Both the position numbers and the translations under genes were made by a program. Positions 54,128-63,648 of a DNA stretch of 64,000 nt are shown here, one piece after another (within the stretch, counting starts at the first letter, position 1; every line of letters starts with the position of its first letter). This stretch comes from Providencia vermicola (lineage in GTDB: Bacteria; Pseudomonadota; Gammaproteobacteria; Enterobacterales; Enterobacteriaceae). The notes beneath the pieces were generated by a model. That model was not told the DNA's origin and did no database searches. It saw only the letters and a list, made by a program, of their open reading frames with translations. Where the stretch lies: the NCBI RefSeq assembly GCF_010748935.1, contig NZ_CP048796.1:1925001-1989000 (forward strand), read 5' to 3'.

Positions 54128-56101
54128 ATGGTAGTTTTTAATAAAAGAAAAATTGCAATGAGTATTATCGCAGCAATTACAGCAGCACCTGCATTTGCGG
54201 ATGATAGCAAGGATACCATCATGGTGACCACCGCATCTGGTTTCCAACAGAAAATCGAAGATGCGCCTGCATCGATTTCAGTGGTGACTCGTGAGCAACT
54301 TGAAAATAAAGCTTACCGTGATGTCACGGATGCACTGAAAGATGTTCCAGGTGTTCTTGTAACTGGTGGTGGTAGTAGCTCCGATATTAGTATCCGTGGT
54401 ATGGATGCTAAGTATACGATGATTTTGATTGACGGTAAGCGTGTTGATACGCGTACAACTCGACCAAATAGTGATGGGTCTGGTATTGAGCAAGGTTGGT
54501 TGCCACCACTGCCTGCTATTGAACGTATCGAAGTTGTTCGTGGTCCTATGTCTTCTCTTTATGGTTCAGATGCGATGGGCGGGGTCATTAACATTATCAC
54601 TCGCCGTGTGCAGCAAGAGTGGACGACAAGTTTACGTGCAGATACGACAATTACTGAACGTAGAGATTCAGGAAATACAGGACAAGGCAGTTTCTATACT
54701 TCTGGTCCACTGATTGATGGATTATTAGGCGTGAAACTTAACGGCCAATATTCACATCGTGGTGAAGATAAAATTATTGATGGTTTCGGTCGTCAAATCA
54801 TCGCAAGTGGCGGTGGAACACTTTCATTAACACCAGATGAAAAGAATACCTTTGATTTGGATTTCAAAAAAGATAGTCAGCATAGGGATTATCGTGAAGG
54901 CTATACGTATAAAGAAGGTGACAGTAGCAGCTTTAGTAAATATGAGATGACCCATACAGCATTAACTCATACAGGGGTTTATGACCTAGCTAACACTGAT
55001 ACTTATATTCAATACGATGAAACTAAAAACCCAACTCGTAAGATGAAATTTGATGATCTCGTCATACGTAATCAAAGTGTATTCTTAATTGGTGATCACA
55101 GCTTAAGTTTAGGCGGTCAATACCGTAAAGAAAAATTAGAAGCAGGTGATAATAAATTTGCACTAAACAAACTTGACCGCTATAGCTGGGCACTGTTTGC
55201 AGAAGATGAATGGTTAATGACTAATGACTTTGCATTAACTGGTGGGATCCGTATGGATAAAGATGAAAACTATGGTTCTCATTGGACTCCTCGTCTTTAC
55301 GGTGTTTGGCATGCAGATGACCAATGGACCATCAAAGGTGGTGTGTCTACTGGTTATAAAGCACCTGACTTACGCCAATCTTCCGCAGAATGGGGACAAT
55401 CAACGGGTGGACGCGCAGGTAACGCGGTTATTTACGGTAACCCGAATTTGAAACCGGAGAAAAGTGTTACAGAAGAGATCGGGGTTATTTGGAATAACCA
55501 AGACAATATTACCGCCGGAATCACGATCTATAATACAGATTTCAAAGATAAAATTACAGAAGTGAGACGTTGTGATAATAGCAATCCGAATATCAGAGAC
55601 TGTACATTAGATGATGGTATTGGTGATAATGGTAAACCGTATCGTTTTGTTAGCGATCGTGCAAACGTGGATAAGGCAAGAATGCGTGGTGTTGAATTAA
55701 CATTCAACTGGGGAATTCTGGATAATTTAGCCTTTGCTGCAAACTATACTTACACTGATACAGAGCAAAAAAGTGGTGTCAATAAAGGTAAGCCGTTAAA
55801 CAAACAACCTAAACATATGGGGAATGCGACGTTAACATGGGATACCACAGAAGAGTTGCAAACGTGGACTCGTATGAATTTCCGCGGTAAAACGTCTGAT
55901 TACCAAGGCCGTGGTGAAAGCATGAATAACGGTACAGCATCCTATGCACTGTTTGATTTAGGCGCAAGCTATAAGTTGAATAAGAATGCAAACATTGTTG
56001 GTGGTGTTTATAACATTCTTGACCGTCGTATTGATTCGACAAACTATGGTGCTGAATTAGAAGGTCGTCGTTACAATATTGGTATTAACTATAACTTCTA
56101 A
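54128..56101 (+). CDS. cirA: TonB-dependent catecholate siderophore receptor, CirA-like
   Basis: 657 residues from ATG 54128 (TTGGAGAG upstream). Signal peptide ends AAPAFA (about residue 24). A TonB box-like DTIMVTTAS follows, then the plug domain (APASISVVTREQLENKAYRDVTDALKDVPGV, SIRGMDAKYTMILIDGKRV, VVRGPMSSLYGSDAMGGVINIITRR), then a 22-strand barrel ending in the aromatic strand RRYNIGINYNF. The plug is very close to E. coli CirA, and the locus next to lysP matches E. coli cirA-lysP. CirA binds dihydroxybenzoate-type siderophores and colicin I. The adjacent importer suggests the same ligand class. Confidence 0.88.
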   Translation: MVVFNKRKIAMSIIAAITAAPAFADDSKDTIMVTTASGFQQKIEDAPASISVVTREQLENKAYRDVTDALKDVPGVLVTGGGSSSDISIRGMDAKYTMILIDGKRVDTRTTRPNSDGSGIEQGWLPPLPAIERIEVVRGPMSSLYGSDAMGGVINIITRRVQQEWTTSLRADTTITERRDSGNTGQGSFYTSGPLIDGLLGVKLNGQYSHRGEDKIIDGFGRQIIASGGGTLSLTPDEKNTFDLDFKKDSQHRDYREGYTYKEGDSSSFSKYEMTHTALTHTGVYDLANTDTYIQYDETKNPTRKMKFDDLVIRNQSVFLIGDHSLSLGGQYRKEKLEAGDNKFALNKLDRYSWALFAEDEWLMTNDFALTGGIRMDKDENYGSHWTPRLYGVWHADDQWTIKGGVSTGYKAPDLRQSSAEWGQSTGGRAGNAVIYGNPNLKPEKSVTEEIGVIWNNQDNITAGITIYNTDFKDKITEVRRCDNSNPNIRDCTLDDGIGDNGKPYRFVSDRANVDKARMRGVELTFNWGILDNLAFAANYTYTDTEQKSGVNKGKPLNKQPKHMGNATLTWDTTEELQTWTRMNFRGKTSDYQGRGESMNNGTASYALFDLGASYKLNKNANIVGGVYNILDRRIDSTNYGAELEGRRYNIGINYNF

Positions 56102-56124
56102 TCGATACAGTAATTGACTGATTG

Positions 56125-56160
56125 AGGCCTTCTTATCTTGATTAAGAAGGCCTTATTGTT
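56125..56160 (+). terminator. Terminator of the TonB receptor gene
   Basis: AGGCCTTCTTA (56125-56135) pairs perfectly with TAAGAAGGCCT (56143-56153), followed by TATTGTTTTT. Confidence 0.88.
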
Positions 56161-56347
56161 TTTAGGATAAATACACATAAAAAATGCCTTTTAATCGCTA
56201 ATTTTTATAGAAAAAACTAAGTTATTAGCGCATGCAGCAAAATCTGGGAATTTATCAAAAATTCTCATTAAATATTGGCCGTTTTTTTTACAATAGCTAT
56301 TGCTATTTCAGCAAGTGAAGTGCAAAATGCGCGAACTAAAAAAATGA

Positions 56348-56380
56348 CTGATACCTTAATTCTGGTATCGGTTTTTTTTT
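56348..56380 (+). terminator. Strong terminator upstream of plaP leader
   Basis: CTGATACC (56348-56355) pairs with GGTATCGG (56364-56371), then nine T residues. No gene lies between this and the previous terminator 190 bases upstream, so it terminates either an unannotated short RNA or the plaP leader itself (attenuation). Confidence 0.8.
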
Positions 56381-56407
56381 GCTTGTTAAGTTCGAACTAT
56401 TTCGCGG

Positions 56408-56428
56408 GGCCGGATAATAGGCCGGATA
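56408..56428 (+). repeat. Short direct repeat in plaP leader
   Basis: GGCCGGATA occurs at 56408-56416 and 56420-56428, 12 bases apart, just after the strong terminator. Bases between 56154 and 56347 show no gene. Confidence 0.7.
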
Positions 56429-56489
56429 GATAAATTTATATTTTTACGTGTAGCAAAGAAAATATGCTACCGATTTGAGGAATGCTTGC

Positions 56490-56705
56490 ATGGCTTACTT
56501 TTTCGCATTCGCAGCAGGGCCTGGTGGCCGTGGTTGCCGCATTGATGACTACGGAGCAGTTGGTTGCTTCGCAACTTCACCATTCAACCTTTCATCGTTC
56601 TTTTCTGCCTATAGGCAGATGCAAAGTCTTCCCAGTAACTGTCGATTAAGTAGGTCAAATAATACTCAATCGAAAGTTATGGGAGGGCTTTATCATGCCA
56701 AATAA
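56490..56705 (+). CDS. Upstream frame overlapping plaP, candidate leader peptide
   Basis: 71 codons from ATG 56490, with GAGG 9 bases upstream; the frame opens at a TTG at 56475. It reads MAYFFAFAAGPGGRGCRIDDYG... and stops at 56703-56705, eleven bases inside plaP, so translation of the two is probably linked. The composition (aromatic start, GPGGRGC, then serine/asparagine-rich) is not that of a known family. Hairpins such as TCTGCC-TATA-GGCAGA (56605-56620) and GTTGC-TTC-GCAAC (56561-56573) lie within it. Polyamine-responsive arrest peptides are known for other polyamine genes, for example SpeFL. It may be a regulatory leader, or simply structured untranslated RNA. Confidence 0.45.
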   Translation: MAYFFAFAAGPGGRGCRIDDYGAVGCFATSPFNLSSFFSAYRQMQSLPSNCRLSRSNNTQSKVMGGLYHAK

Positions 56706-58077
56706 TTCAACGCCATTATCCATCGGTAGCAACCAAACAGGTGCCAACAACCGTGTTGAACTAGCAAAAACACTCACCTTATTACAAGTGGTGATGATTG
56801 GTCTTGCTTATATTCAGCCAATGACGATTTTCGATACATTTGGCATGGTATCGGATAAAACCGGTGGTCACGTCCCGACTTCCTATATTATTGCACTTGC
56901 TGCGATACTATTTACTGCGCTGAGCTACGGTAAACTGGTCAAACGTTTTCCATCTGCTGGCTCAGCGTATACTTATGCTCAAAAATCAATGAGCCCACAT
57001 ATTGGCTTTCTGGTAGGATGGACCTCGTTGCTGTCTTACATCTTTATGCCAATGATCAACATATTATTAGCGAAGATTTATTTACAAGACATCTTCCCAA
57101 CCGTTGAACCTGCTATTTTTGTTGTGGGATTAGTCATTTTAATGACAGCGGCTAACTTACGTGGCATCAACGTTATTGCAAACCTAAGTACCGTGATCGC
57201 AATTATTCAAGTAGGGGTAATGGTTGTCTTTACCTTTATCGTTATTCATGGTGTATCTAACGGTGAAGGGACGGGAGAGGTGTGGACCTTCCGTCCATTT
57301 GCTGATGAGCATACCGAACTTATCCCTTTGATTGCAGGAGCAACGATACTCTGTTTCTCATTCTTAGGTTTTGATGGATTAAGTTCGCTATCAGAAGAAA
57401 CGCCAAATGCAGGTAAAGTGATCCCGCGCGCTATTTTCTTAACCGCATTAATCGGTGGGATTATATTCATTACAGTATCATTTTTCTTGCAGCAGTTTTT
57501 CCCTGATGTTTCACGCTTTAAGAATATTAATGAAACTCAGCCTGATATTATGAGATTTGTTGCTGGTGCATTTTTCCAGTCAATCATTTTGGTTTTCTCA
57601 TGTGTTACAGTATTGGCTTCAGGAATGGCAGCTCATGCAGGTAGTGCTCGCTTGATGTACGTTATGGGGCGTGATGGTGTATTCCCTGAGAAAATTTTTG
57701 GTCACGTAAGTCCAAAATGGCGTACACCTTCTTATAACGTCCTGATGGTAGGGGTGCTAGCACTCGGCGCTATCTGGTTTGAGATGGATTTCGCCACGGC
57801 ATTGATTAACTTTGGTGCATTGATTGCCTTTACCTTTGTGAATATCTCCGTGATCAGCCAGTTCTTTATTCGTGAACGCCGTATCAATGGAATTAAAAAC
57901 ATTCTAAATTATTTGATATTACCTGTTATTGGTACACTAACGGTATGTGTACTCTGGTTAAATATCGAAGAAGATTCAATGGTATATGGCTTAATTTGGA
58001 CCGCGGTAGGCCTAGTTTATATGGCTATCTTGACGCGTATGTTCCGTCGACCAATGCCTCAAATGAGTGATTATTAA
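56695..58077 (+). CDS. plaP: Putrescine importer PlaP
   Basis: 460 residues, twelve membrane segments, APC family. LTLLQVVMIGLAYIQPMTIFDTFGMVSDKTGGHVPTSY is characteristic of the PlaP/PuuP group, and GRDGVFPEKIFGHVSPKWRTP the conserved loop. The E. coli neighbours sbcB and tmaR also occur here, supporting PlaP rather than PuuP. In E. coli it imports putrescine at low affinity, with effects on surface motility; in Proteus mirabilis putrescine import promotes swarming. GGGAGGG precedes the ATG; the upstream frame overlaps it. Confidence 0.9.
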   Translation: MPNNSTPLSIGSNQTGANNRVELAKTLTLLQVVMIGLAYIQPMTIFDTFGMVSDKTGGHVPTSYIIALAAILFTALSYGKLVKRFPSAGSAYTYAQKSMSPHIGFLVGWTSLLSYIFMPMINILLAKIYLQDIFPTVEPAIFVVGLVILMTAANLRGINVIANLSTVIAIIQVGVMVVFTFIVIHGVSNGEGTGEVWTFRPFADEHTELIPLIAGATILCFSFLGFDGLSSLSEETPNAGKVIPRAIFLTALIGGIIFITVSFFLQQFFPDVSRFKNINETQPDIMRFVAGAFFQSIILVFSCVTVLASGMAAHAGSARLMYVMGRDGVFPEKIFGHVSPKWRTPSYNVLMVGVLALGAIWFEMDFATALINFGALIAFTFVNISVISQFFIRERRINGIKNILNYLILPVIGTLTVCVLWLNIEEDSMVYGLIWTAVGLVYMAILTRMFRRPMPQMSDY

Positions 58078-58092
58078 TTGAGTCAATAGAAT

Positions 58093-58124
58093 AAAAAACA
58101 GCGCTTTTAAGCGCTGTTTTTTTT
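58093..58124 (+). terminator. Terminator of plaP
   Basis: AAACAGCGCTT pairs with AAGCGCTGTTT and is followed by eight T residues. Confidence 0.9.
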
Positions 58125-58301
58125 ATGTATAAATCAATGCACTTATCTGTCTTTCCCGCAAATTTATTCAACAACTAATCGTAAAACTGCATTAATATCC
58201 CAAACTAAAACTTTTCATAATGTGGTATGGTGAGTAGATCACTATAACATGACAAGCTATTCACAATTTATTGATAATCATCCTGACAAGAAGGCGTAGA
58301 A

Positions 58302-60035
58302 ATGAATGCAGTAAACAGCCCTGAAAATCAACGATTATTGCTTACATTGAAAAATATTGTAGGTAAAAAAAATATCCTGACTGAACCGCACAAAACGGAA
58401 CGTTATCGTAAAGGTTTTCGCTCGGGTTTCGGTGATGCTATTGCAGTCGTCTTTCCGACAACCTTATTAGAACAATGGTATGTCTTCAAAGCCTGTGTTG
58501 AAGCTGACAAAATTGTCATTATGCAAGCAGCTAATACAGGCTTGACCGAAGGTTCAACCCCCAGCGGTTACGATTATGACCGTGATATTGTCATTATCAG
58601 CACACTAAAATTAAATCAGATTCAAGTATTACCTGAGTTTAACCAAGTCGTTGCTATGCCTGGAAGTACGTTATATGACCTTGAGAAATTATTAAAACCA
58701 TTAGGTCGTGAGCCACATTCACTGATTGGGTCATCCTGTATTGGTGCTTCTGTTGTTGGAGGGATTTGTAATAGCTCCGGAGGTTCATTAGTACGTCGGG
58801 GGCCAGCCTATACCGAGTTAGCGCTGTATGCCCGTGTCAACGAGGAAGGTAATGTTGAATTAATTAATCATCTAGGTATTCATTTAGGTGAGACACCAGA
58901 AGAAATATTAACGAATTTGCAAAATCGACGTTACCGCACAGAAGATATCGAACTGAGTGAAAAACTGGCTTCAGATCACGAATATGCAGAACGAGTGCGT
59001 GATGTTGATGCGGATACACCATCACGATTTAATGCGGATGAACGACGTTTATTTGAAGCGTCGGGTTGTGCCGGTAAATTAGCTGTTTTTGCTGTGCGTC
59101 TTGATACTTTCCCCGCGGATACCTCAACACAGGTATTTTATATTGGCTCCAATAACCCAGACGTACTTGAAGATATTCGACGCCATATTTTGAGTGAATT
59201 TAAAAACTTGCCTGTTGCGGGTGAATATATGCACCGTGGCTGCTTTGATATTGCCGAAGTTTACGGTAAAGATACTTTCTTGATGATAGATAAGTTTGGT
59301 ACAGATAAAATGCCGCTCTTTTTTACCATCAAAGGGCGCATTGATGCGGTCTTGAATAAAGTGCCATTGTTACCATCCAATCTGGTAGACCGTACAATGC
59401 AAGCGCTAAGCAAGCTATGGCCATCTCATTTACCACCTCGTATGAAACAATTCCGCGATAAATATGAGCACCATTTAATGCTGAAAATGGCAGGCGACGG
59501 GATTGAAGAAGCGAAGGTGTGGTTAAAATCATTCTTTGCAACGGCGGATGGCGATTATTTCGAATGTACGGCAGAAGAAGGAGCAAAAGCGTTTTTACAT
59601 CGTTTTGCTGCGGCTGGCTCTGCTGTGCGTTACCATGCGGTTCATAATAAAGACGTAGAAGATGTATTACCATTGGATATTGCTTTACGTCGAAATGATC
59701 GTGATTGGTTTGAAAAATTACCACCAGAAATTGAGAAATTGTTAGTGCATAAACTGTACTGTGGTCACTTTATGTGCCATGTCATGCACCAAGATTATGT
59801 ATTGAAAAAAGGGGTTGACCCTAAAGAGTTAAAAGAAAAAATGTTGGCCTTGTTAGATGAGCGCGGGGCGCAATATCCAGCTGAGCATAATGTCGGTCAT
59901 TTATATAAAGCTCAGCCTCAGCTGAAATCATTTTATAAACAAGCGGATCCGACTAATACCATGAATCCTGGTTTAGGTAAGACCACGAAACGCAAACATT
60001 GGGAAGGGGATTGTGGCTGCCCACATGACCACTAA
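58302..60035 (+). CDS. dld: D-lactate dehydrogenase, quinone-dependent
   Basis: 577 residues, versus 571 in E. coli. FAD-binding PCMH domain with NTGLTEGSTPSG and SSCIGASVVGGICNSSGGSLVRRGPAYTE; the membrane-associated region is around 330-420; the C-terminal cap has YPAEHNVGHLYKAQP and DPTNTMNPGLGKT. The CGCPHDH-like end contains CGC and histidines. The enzyme oxidises D-lactate to pyruvate at the inner membrane and passes electrons to quinone. It has its own upstream space (58125-58301) and converges with sbcB. Confidence 0.95.
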   Translation: MNAVNSPENQRLLLTLKNIVGKKNILTEPHKTERYRKGFRSGFGDAIAVVFPTTLLEQWYVFKACVEADKIVIMQAANTGLTEGSTPSGYDYDRDIVIISTLKLNQIQVLPEFNQVVAMPGSTLYDLEKLLKPLGREPHSLIGSSCIGASVVGGICNSSGGSLVRRGPAYTELALYARVNEEGNVELINHLGIHLGETPEEILTNLQNRRYRTEDIELSEKLASDHEYAERVRDVDADTPSRFNADERRLFEASGCAGKLAVFAVRLDTFPADTSTQVFYIGSNNPDVLEDIRRHILSEFKNLPVAGEYMHRGCFDIAEVYGKDTFLMIDKFGTDKMPLFFTIKGRIDAVLNKVPLLPSNLVDRTMQALSKLWPSHLPPRMKQFRDKYEHHLMLKMAGDGIEEAKVWLKSFFATADGDYFECTAEEGAKAFLHRFAAAGSAVRYHAVHNKDVEDVLPLDIALRRNDRDWFEKLPPEIEKLLVHKLYCGHFMCHVMHQDYVLKKGVDPKELKEKMLALLDERGAQYPAEHNVGHLYKAQPQLKSFYKQADPTNTMNPGLGKTTKRKHWEGDCGCPHDH

Positions 60036-60051
60036 CTGAGCGTTATTGATT

Positions 60052-60076
60052 AGTTGGGCAGGTAACCTGCCCAACT
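60052..60076. terminator. Palindromic terminator between dld and sbcB
   Basis: AGTTGGGCAGGT / ACCTGCCCAACT arms are perfect around one central A, placed between convergent genes. No long T-run on the plus strand. Confidence 0.65.
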
Positions 60077-60080
60077 ATTA

Positions 60081-61508
60081 TTAGCTTGCTAAATCAGCGG
60101 CGTAATTGACGAGCGCTTTTAATTGCTTACAGCGTTCAACATCCTCTTGGTGTTCTACCATCAATAATTCAATGGATTGCATGTATTCCATTAACCGGCT
60201 TTCGGTAAAGTACTCCCTGCGGTGCTGCAACCAGCGTTGTTGCTCTTCATATGAGAGAATGCTTGGATAATTACGTGCTTTATAGCGAAAGAATAACGCT
60301 TTCATCCGTGGATCTTCAAAGGTTAGATCAAGGGCTGGTAGGTTTTGTGGCGATGTTTTTCGAATGATTTCCATGGTAGCGCGGTCAGCACTACTAAAGA
60401 AACCACTATAAAGCTTAGCATCGACATCGTCAGGTTCATCGAATGGTTGAGCTTGAGCAAAAATTTCAATGACCTTATTACGGATGTCAGGATGTTTGCG
60501 TAAGATTTCTAAGTTACGGAAACAGATGTCACGATCAATGCCTGTTCGCTCGGCATCTTCGTTACGCAACGTTTTAGCGGGAGCAAGTATTGGGCACTTA
60601 TTGATATGCACTAGCTTTATCGGCACGGGTAATGCATCACCTAATTCACTTTTTGGCGTATACAAGCGTTCACGAAGCTGATCGACAGTTAAATTGATGA
60701 GGGGTGAAATATCAGCGGATAAATCACACATAATAACCGCATTACGATTATCAGGGTGCCATGCTAGCGGTGCGACAAGGCTAACATAAGAACGTAATGC
60801 GCCAAACATACCGGAAACATGCACTAATGGCGTCATTTCGACAATATCAATTAATTGGCTAACTTTGTTTTTATTTCTCAATTGATAGAAATAATCAAAC
60901 ATTCTCGGTTGCGCTGCTTTGAGTCGCTTAGCCATATTGATTGTTGCTAGAACGTCAGACATAGCATCATGAGCATTTTCATGGGCAACACCATTAGCTT
61001 TAGTAAGGTGTTCAAGACGCATACTCGGCAGTCCATCCTCATTTTCAGGCCAATTAATGCCTTCTGGACGAAGTGCGAAGCAAGCACGCAATGTATCCAA
61101 TAAATCCCAGCGTGAGTTATTTTGTTGCCAGCTATAGGCGTAAGGGTCGTAAAAATTACGATAAAAAATATGACGAGTGACTTCATCGTCAAAACGAATA
61201 TTGTTGTAGCCCATGATACAGGTGTTTGGCTGGCTAAATTGATGATGAATACGTTTCGCAAATTCAGCTTCATTAACCCCTTGGGCTAATGCTATTTGCG
61301 GAGTAATACCTGTGATCATCACGGCTTCAGGTTGGGGGAGATAATCATCTGATGGGGCGCAATAGAAGACTTCTGGCTCATCAATGATGTTGAAATCGAG
61401 ATCTGTTCTTACACCCGCAAATTGTGCTGGGCGATCAAGTGCAGGGTGCTTGCCAAAGGTTTCATAGTCATGAATAAAAAATGTAGGCTGTTTTTTAGTA
61501 TCTTGCAA
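60081..61508 (-). CDS. sbcB: Exonuclease I
   Basis: 475 residues, the E. coli length. DEDDh exonuclease: D14 and E16 in HDYETFG, GYNNIRFDDEVTRHIFYRNFYDPYAYSW, and HDAMSDVLATINMAKRLK with the last acidic/histidine pair. SH3-like and helical C-terminal domains follow. It degrades single-stranded DNA 3' to 5', acts in mismatch repair and binds SSB. Terminates toward dld. Confidence 0.96.
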   Translation of the reverse strand: MQDTKKQPTFFIHDYETFGKHPALDRPAQFAGVRTDLDFNIIDEPEVFYCAPSDDYLPQPEAVMITGITPQIALAQGVNEAEFAKRIHHQFSQPNTCIMGYNNIRFDDEVTRHIFYRNFYDPYAYSWQQNNSRWDLLDTLRACFALRPEGINWPENEDGLPSMRLEHLTKANGVAHENAHDAMSDVLATINMAKRLKAAQPRMFDYFYQLRNKNKVSQLIDIVEMTPLVHVSGMFGALRSYVSLVAPLAWHPDNRNAVIMCDLSADISPLINLTVDQLRERLYTPKSELGDALPVPIKLVHINKCPILAPAKTLRNEDAERTGIDRDICFRNLEILRKHPDIRNKVIEIFAQAQPFDEPDDVDAKLYSGFFSSADRATMEIIRKTSPQNLPALDLTFEDPRMKALFFRYKARNYPSILSYEEQQRWLQHRREYFTESRLMEYMQSIELLMVEHQEDVERCKQLKALVNYAADLAS

Positions 61509-61917
61509 CGTGATTCTCCGTTAGCCTTATTGCTATTTTAGCGATGAAAATAATTTGTGATGGCTATCTACAGAAAATATACGCTAAAAGCGGTATGTCA
61601 CAATACTGCTCAGAAGGAACACTGTAACTTCACACTACACAAATATTTTATGGCCTATCATACCTGATACGTGACAAAACCTGAACCTAAGCTATCGTCG
61701 GCTCTGCAAATCAGAGAATGTTAATCACTGTATTAACTTTTAATTTATATCTCAGTTATCGACGCTTTATTTTTATTTATCTTTTTGATTTCAAATGCAA
61801 TTAATAATAAAAATTTGTTTTTGGAAATTTAAAAAGTCGGTAAATCAGCGTAAAAATATGCGTAAATGCGGTTTTTTTGATCTATTATTTTTAAGGTCAT
61901 AGACAAAAAAGGAACGT
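61509..61917. other. 409-bp intergenic region
   Basis: Divergent promoters for sbcB and the small gene at 61918 are expected. It is AT-rich, with a T-run near 61872, but no defined hairpin, operator or RNA gene is recognised. Confidence 0.5.
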
Positions 61918-62115
61918 ATGATGAATACATATGATGAAAGAACGCGCTTAATTTTAGCTGAAATAGGTCGAGTCACATTGGGGCTGCTGGCTAGCGATGG
62001 AGTGACTAAACAGGGTATCGTAGATAAATTGAAAAATGATGCAAAAGAAGAAGATAACCCGGCTCGCAAAAGTATCCTTGATGATGCCGTCAACTACCTT
62101 AATAGCCAAATCTAG
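61918..62115 (+). CDS. Small 65-residue protein, FumD/DUF2767-like
   Basis: 65 residues, helical, from ATG 61918 with AAAGGAAC upstream. EIGRVTLGLLASDGVTKQGIVDKL...ARKSILDDAVNYL has a spacing of residues reminiscent of the FumD (YdhZ)/DUF2767 family: a helix with RV.G, then GVL-like I..L, then R..L..A. The resemblance is faint and made by eye. It sits alone between sbcB and a sugar transporter with a good ribosome site, so it is probably a real gene. Confidence 0.55.
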   Translation: MMNTYDERTRLILAEIGRVTLGLLASDGVTKQGIVDKLKNDAKEEDNPARKSILDDAVNYLNSQI

Positions 62116-62265
62116 ATAACACGAGCCCTCAAATGAGGGCTAGGGATAGTATCGCCTGCGTTTTCCTTGATATTCTCTAACATATCGGAACCATAATAAA
62201 AGCAATGCCACCGTTAGGTGTAAATCATTCAGCTAGTTTTAGTGATCTATTTCACAAAACATAAT

Positions 62266-62279
62266 TGTTAACGTTAACA
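62266..62279. promoter_or_regulatory. LacI-type operator 1
   Basis: TGTTAACGTTAACA is a perfect 14-bp palindrome with central CG, the form bound by LacI/GalR-family repressors. Confidence 0.75.
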
Positions 62280-62328
62280 TTTGTGCTTAACATCACAATA
62301 TAACGGTGAATCAGTAGTCTATTAAGAA

Positions 62329-62342
62329 TGTTAACCTTAACA
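62329..62342. promoter_or_regulatory. LacI-type operator 2
   Basis: TGTTAACCTTAACA is the same palindrome with one central change. Its centre is 63 bp from operator 1, about six helical turns, and 44 bp before the transporter start, so a repressor could bridge both across the promoter. Confidence 0.75.
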
Positions 62343-62379
62343 TTTTAGTTAATTAAGGGAACGTGTAGGCAAAATTTTA

Positions 62380-63648
62380 ATGAATAGTGAATCGAAAAAA
62401 TATTATGCTTCATTGAGTGCGCTGCTGTTTTTTTTCTTCTTTACTTGGTCATCCACATTTTCTGTTGTTGCTATTTGGCTTCGAAAATATGTGGGTTTAG
62501 AAGGCACGGATACAGGAATAATTTTTTCTTGTATTTCAATAGTTGCACTTTGTGCCCAACCTCTTTATGGCTTCTTACAAGATAAACTCGGCTTACGCAA
62601 AAATTTACTGCTATTCATTGCCGTATTATTAATATCATCTGGACCATTTTTTATGGTATTTGGTCAATTACTACAATGGAATGTGGTCGTTGGCAGTTTG
62701 ATTGGTGGGTTATTTATTGGTATGACTTTTCATGCGGGGATTGGCGTACTCGAGTCTTATACTGAGCGTATCAGCCGACTACGCGATTTTGAGTATGGCA
62801 AAGCAAGGATGTGGGGGTCATTAGGATGGGCTGTTGCCACATTTTTTGCTGGGCGCAATATTAATATCGATCCTAACTATAATTTTATTATGGCCATGGT
62901 TTCCGGTGGATGTTTCTTCGTTATTCTTTTAAGGCTAAAAACCGCAAAAGCCAATGCGTTTAACGATTTAGAACATGGTAAGCCTTCAAATATTACCATC
63001 AACGATGCCTTGCAATTATTTGTCCTTCCACGGTTTTGGGCGCTAATTCTATTTGTGCTGGGTACTTGTATTTATAGTGTTTATGATCAGCAATTTATGG
63101 TTTATTTTGCGCATCAGTTCCAAGACGAAAAAACCGGTAATGAAATGTATGGCTACCTGAATTCATTACAGGTTTTCTTAGAGGCTGGGGGAATGTTTCT
63201 TGCGCCATATATTGTTAATCGTATAGGTGCTAAAAATGGTTTGTTGTTTGCGAGTAGTGTCATGGCGTTAAGAATCATTGGTTCCGGACTCGTTGAAGGC
63301 CCGCTTATGATTTCTATTATGAAACTCCTACATGCTGTTGAGTTACCGATATTATTGATCGCCATTTTTAAATATAACAGCCGCCATTTTGATAAACGTC
63401 TATCTTCTACCCTGTATTTAGTTGGATTTAGTTGTATCACCTCAATTGTTGCCAGTATTCTGTCGCCGTTAGCCGGGTGGGGCTATGATAAAATTGGTTT
63501 TGCGGAGACTTACTTAATCATGGGTGGCTTTGTGGTAATGACAACCATATTGTCTGTCTTCTGTTTACGTAGCGACAAAATGGAGCCTGTTGAGCAAACT
63601 GTCAATTTACAAGAAAACCATTCGGAAACATTAACGCAAAAGGTTTAA
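62380..63648 (+). CDS. LacY-family oligosaccharide:H+ symporter
   Basis: 422 residues, twelve membrane segments. KKYYASLSALLFFFFFTWSSTFSVVAIWLRKYVGLEGTDTGIIFSC, GFLQDKLGLRKNLL and YGKARMWGSLGWAV are signatures of the LacY/RafB/CscB family. The proton-path residues of the family appear kept (for example E in VLESYTERISR, R in YGKARMWG). The sugar cannot be told; lactose, raffinose, melibiose and sucrose symporters all belong here. No glycosidase or regulator gene is next to it within the window. Its promoter carries two LacI-type operators. Confidence 0.88.
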   Translation: MNSESKKYYASLSALLFFFFFTWSSTFSVVAIWLRKYVGLEGTDTGIIFSCISIVALCAQPLYGFLQDKLGLRKNLLLFIAVLLISSGPFFMVFGQLLQWNVVVGSLIGGLFIGMTFHAGIGVLESYTERISRLRDFEYGKARMWGSLGWAVATFFAGRNINIDPNYNFIMAMVSGGCFFVILLRLKTAKANAFNDLEHGKPSNITINDALQLFVLPRFWALILFVLGTCIYSVYDQQFMVYFAHQFQDEKTGNEMYGYLNSLQVFLEAGGMFLAPYIVNRIGAKNGLLFASSVMALRIIGSGLVEGPLMISIMKLLHAVELPILLIAIFKYNSRHFDKRLSSTLYLVGFSCITSIVASILSPLAGWGYDKIGFAETYLIMGGFVVMTTILSVFCLRSDKMEPVEQTVNLQENHSETLTQKV

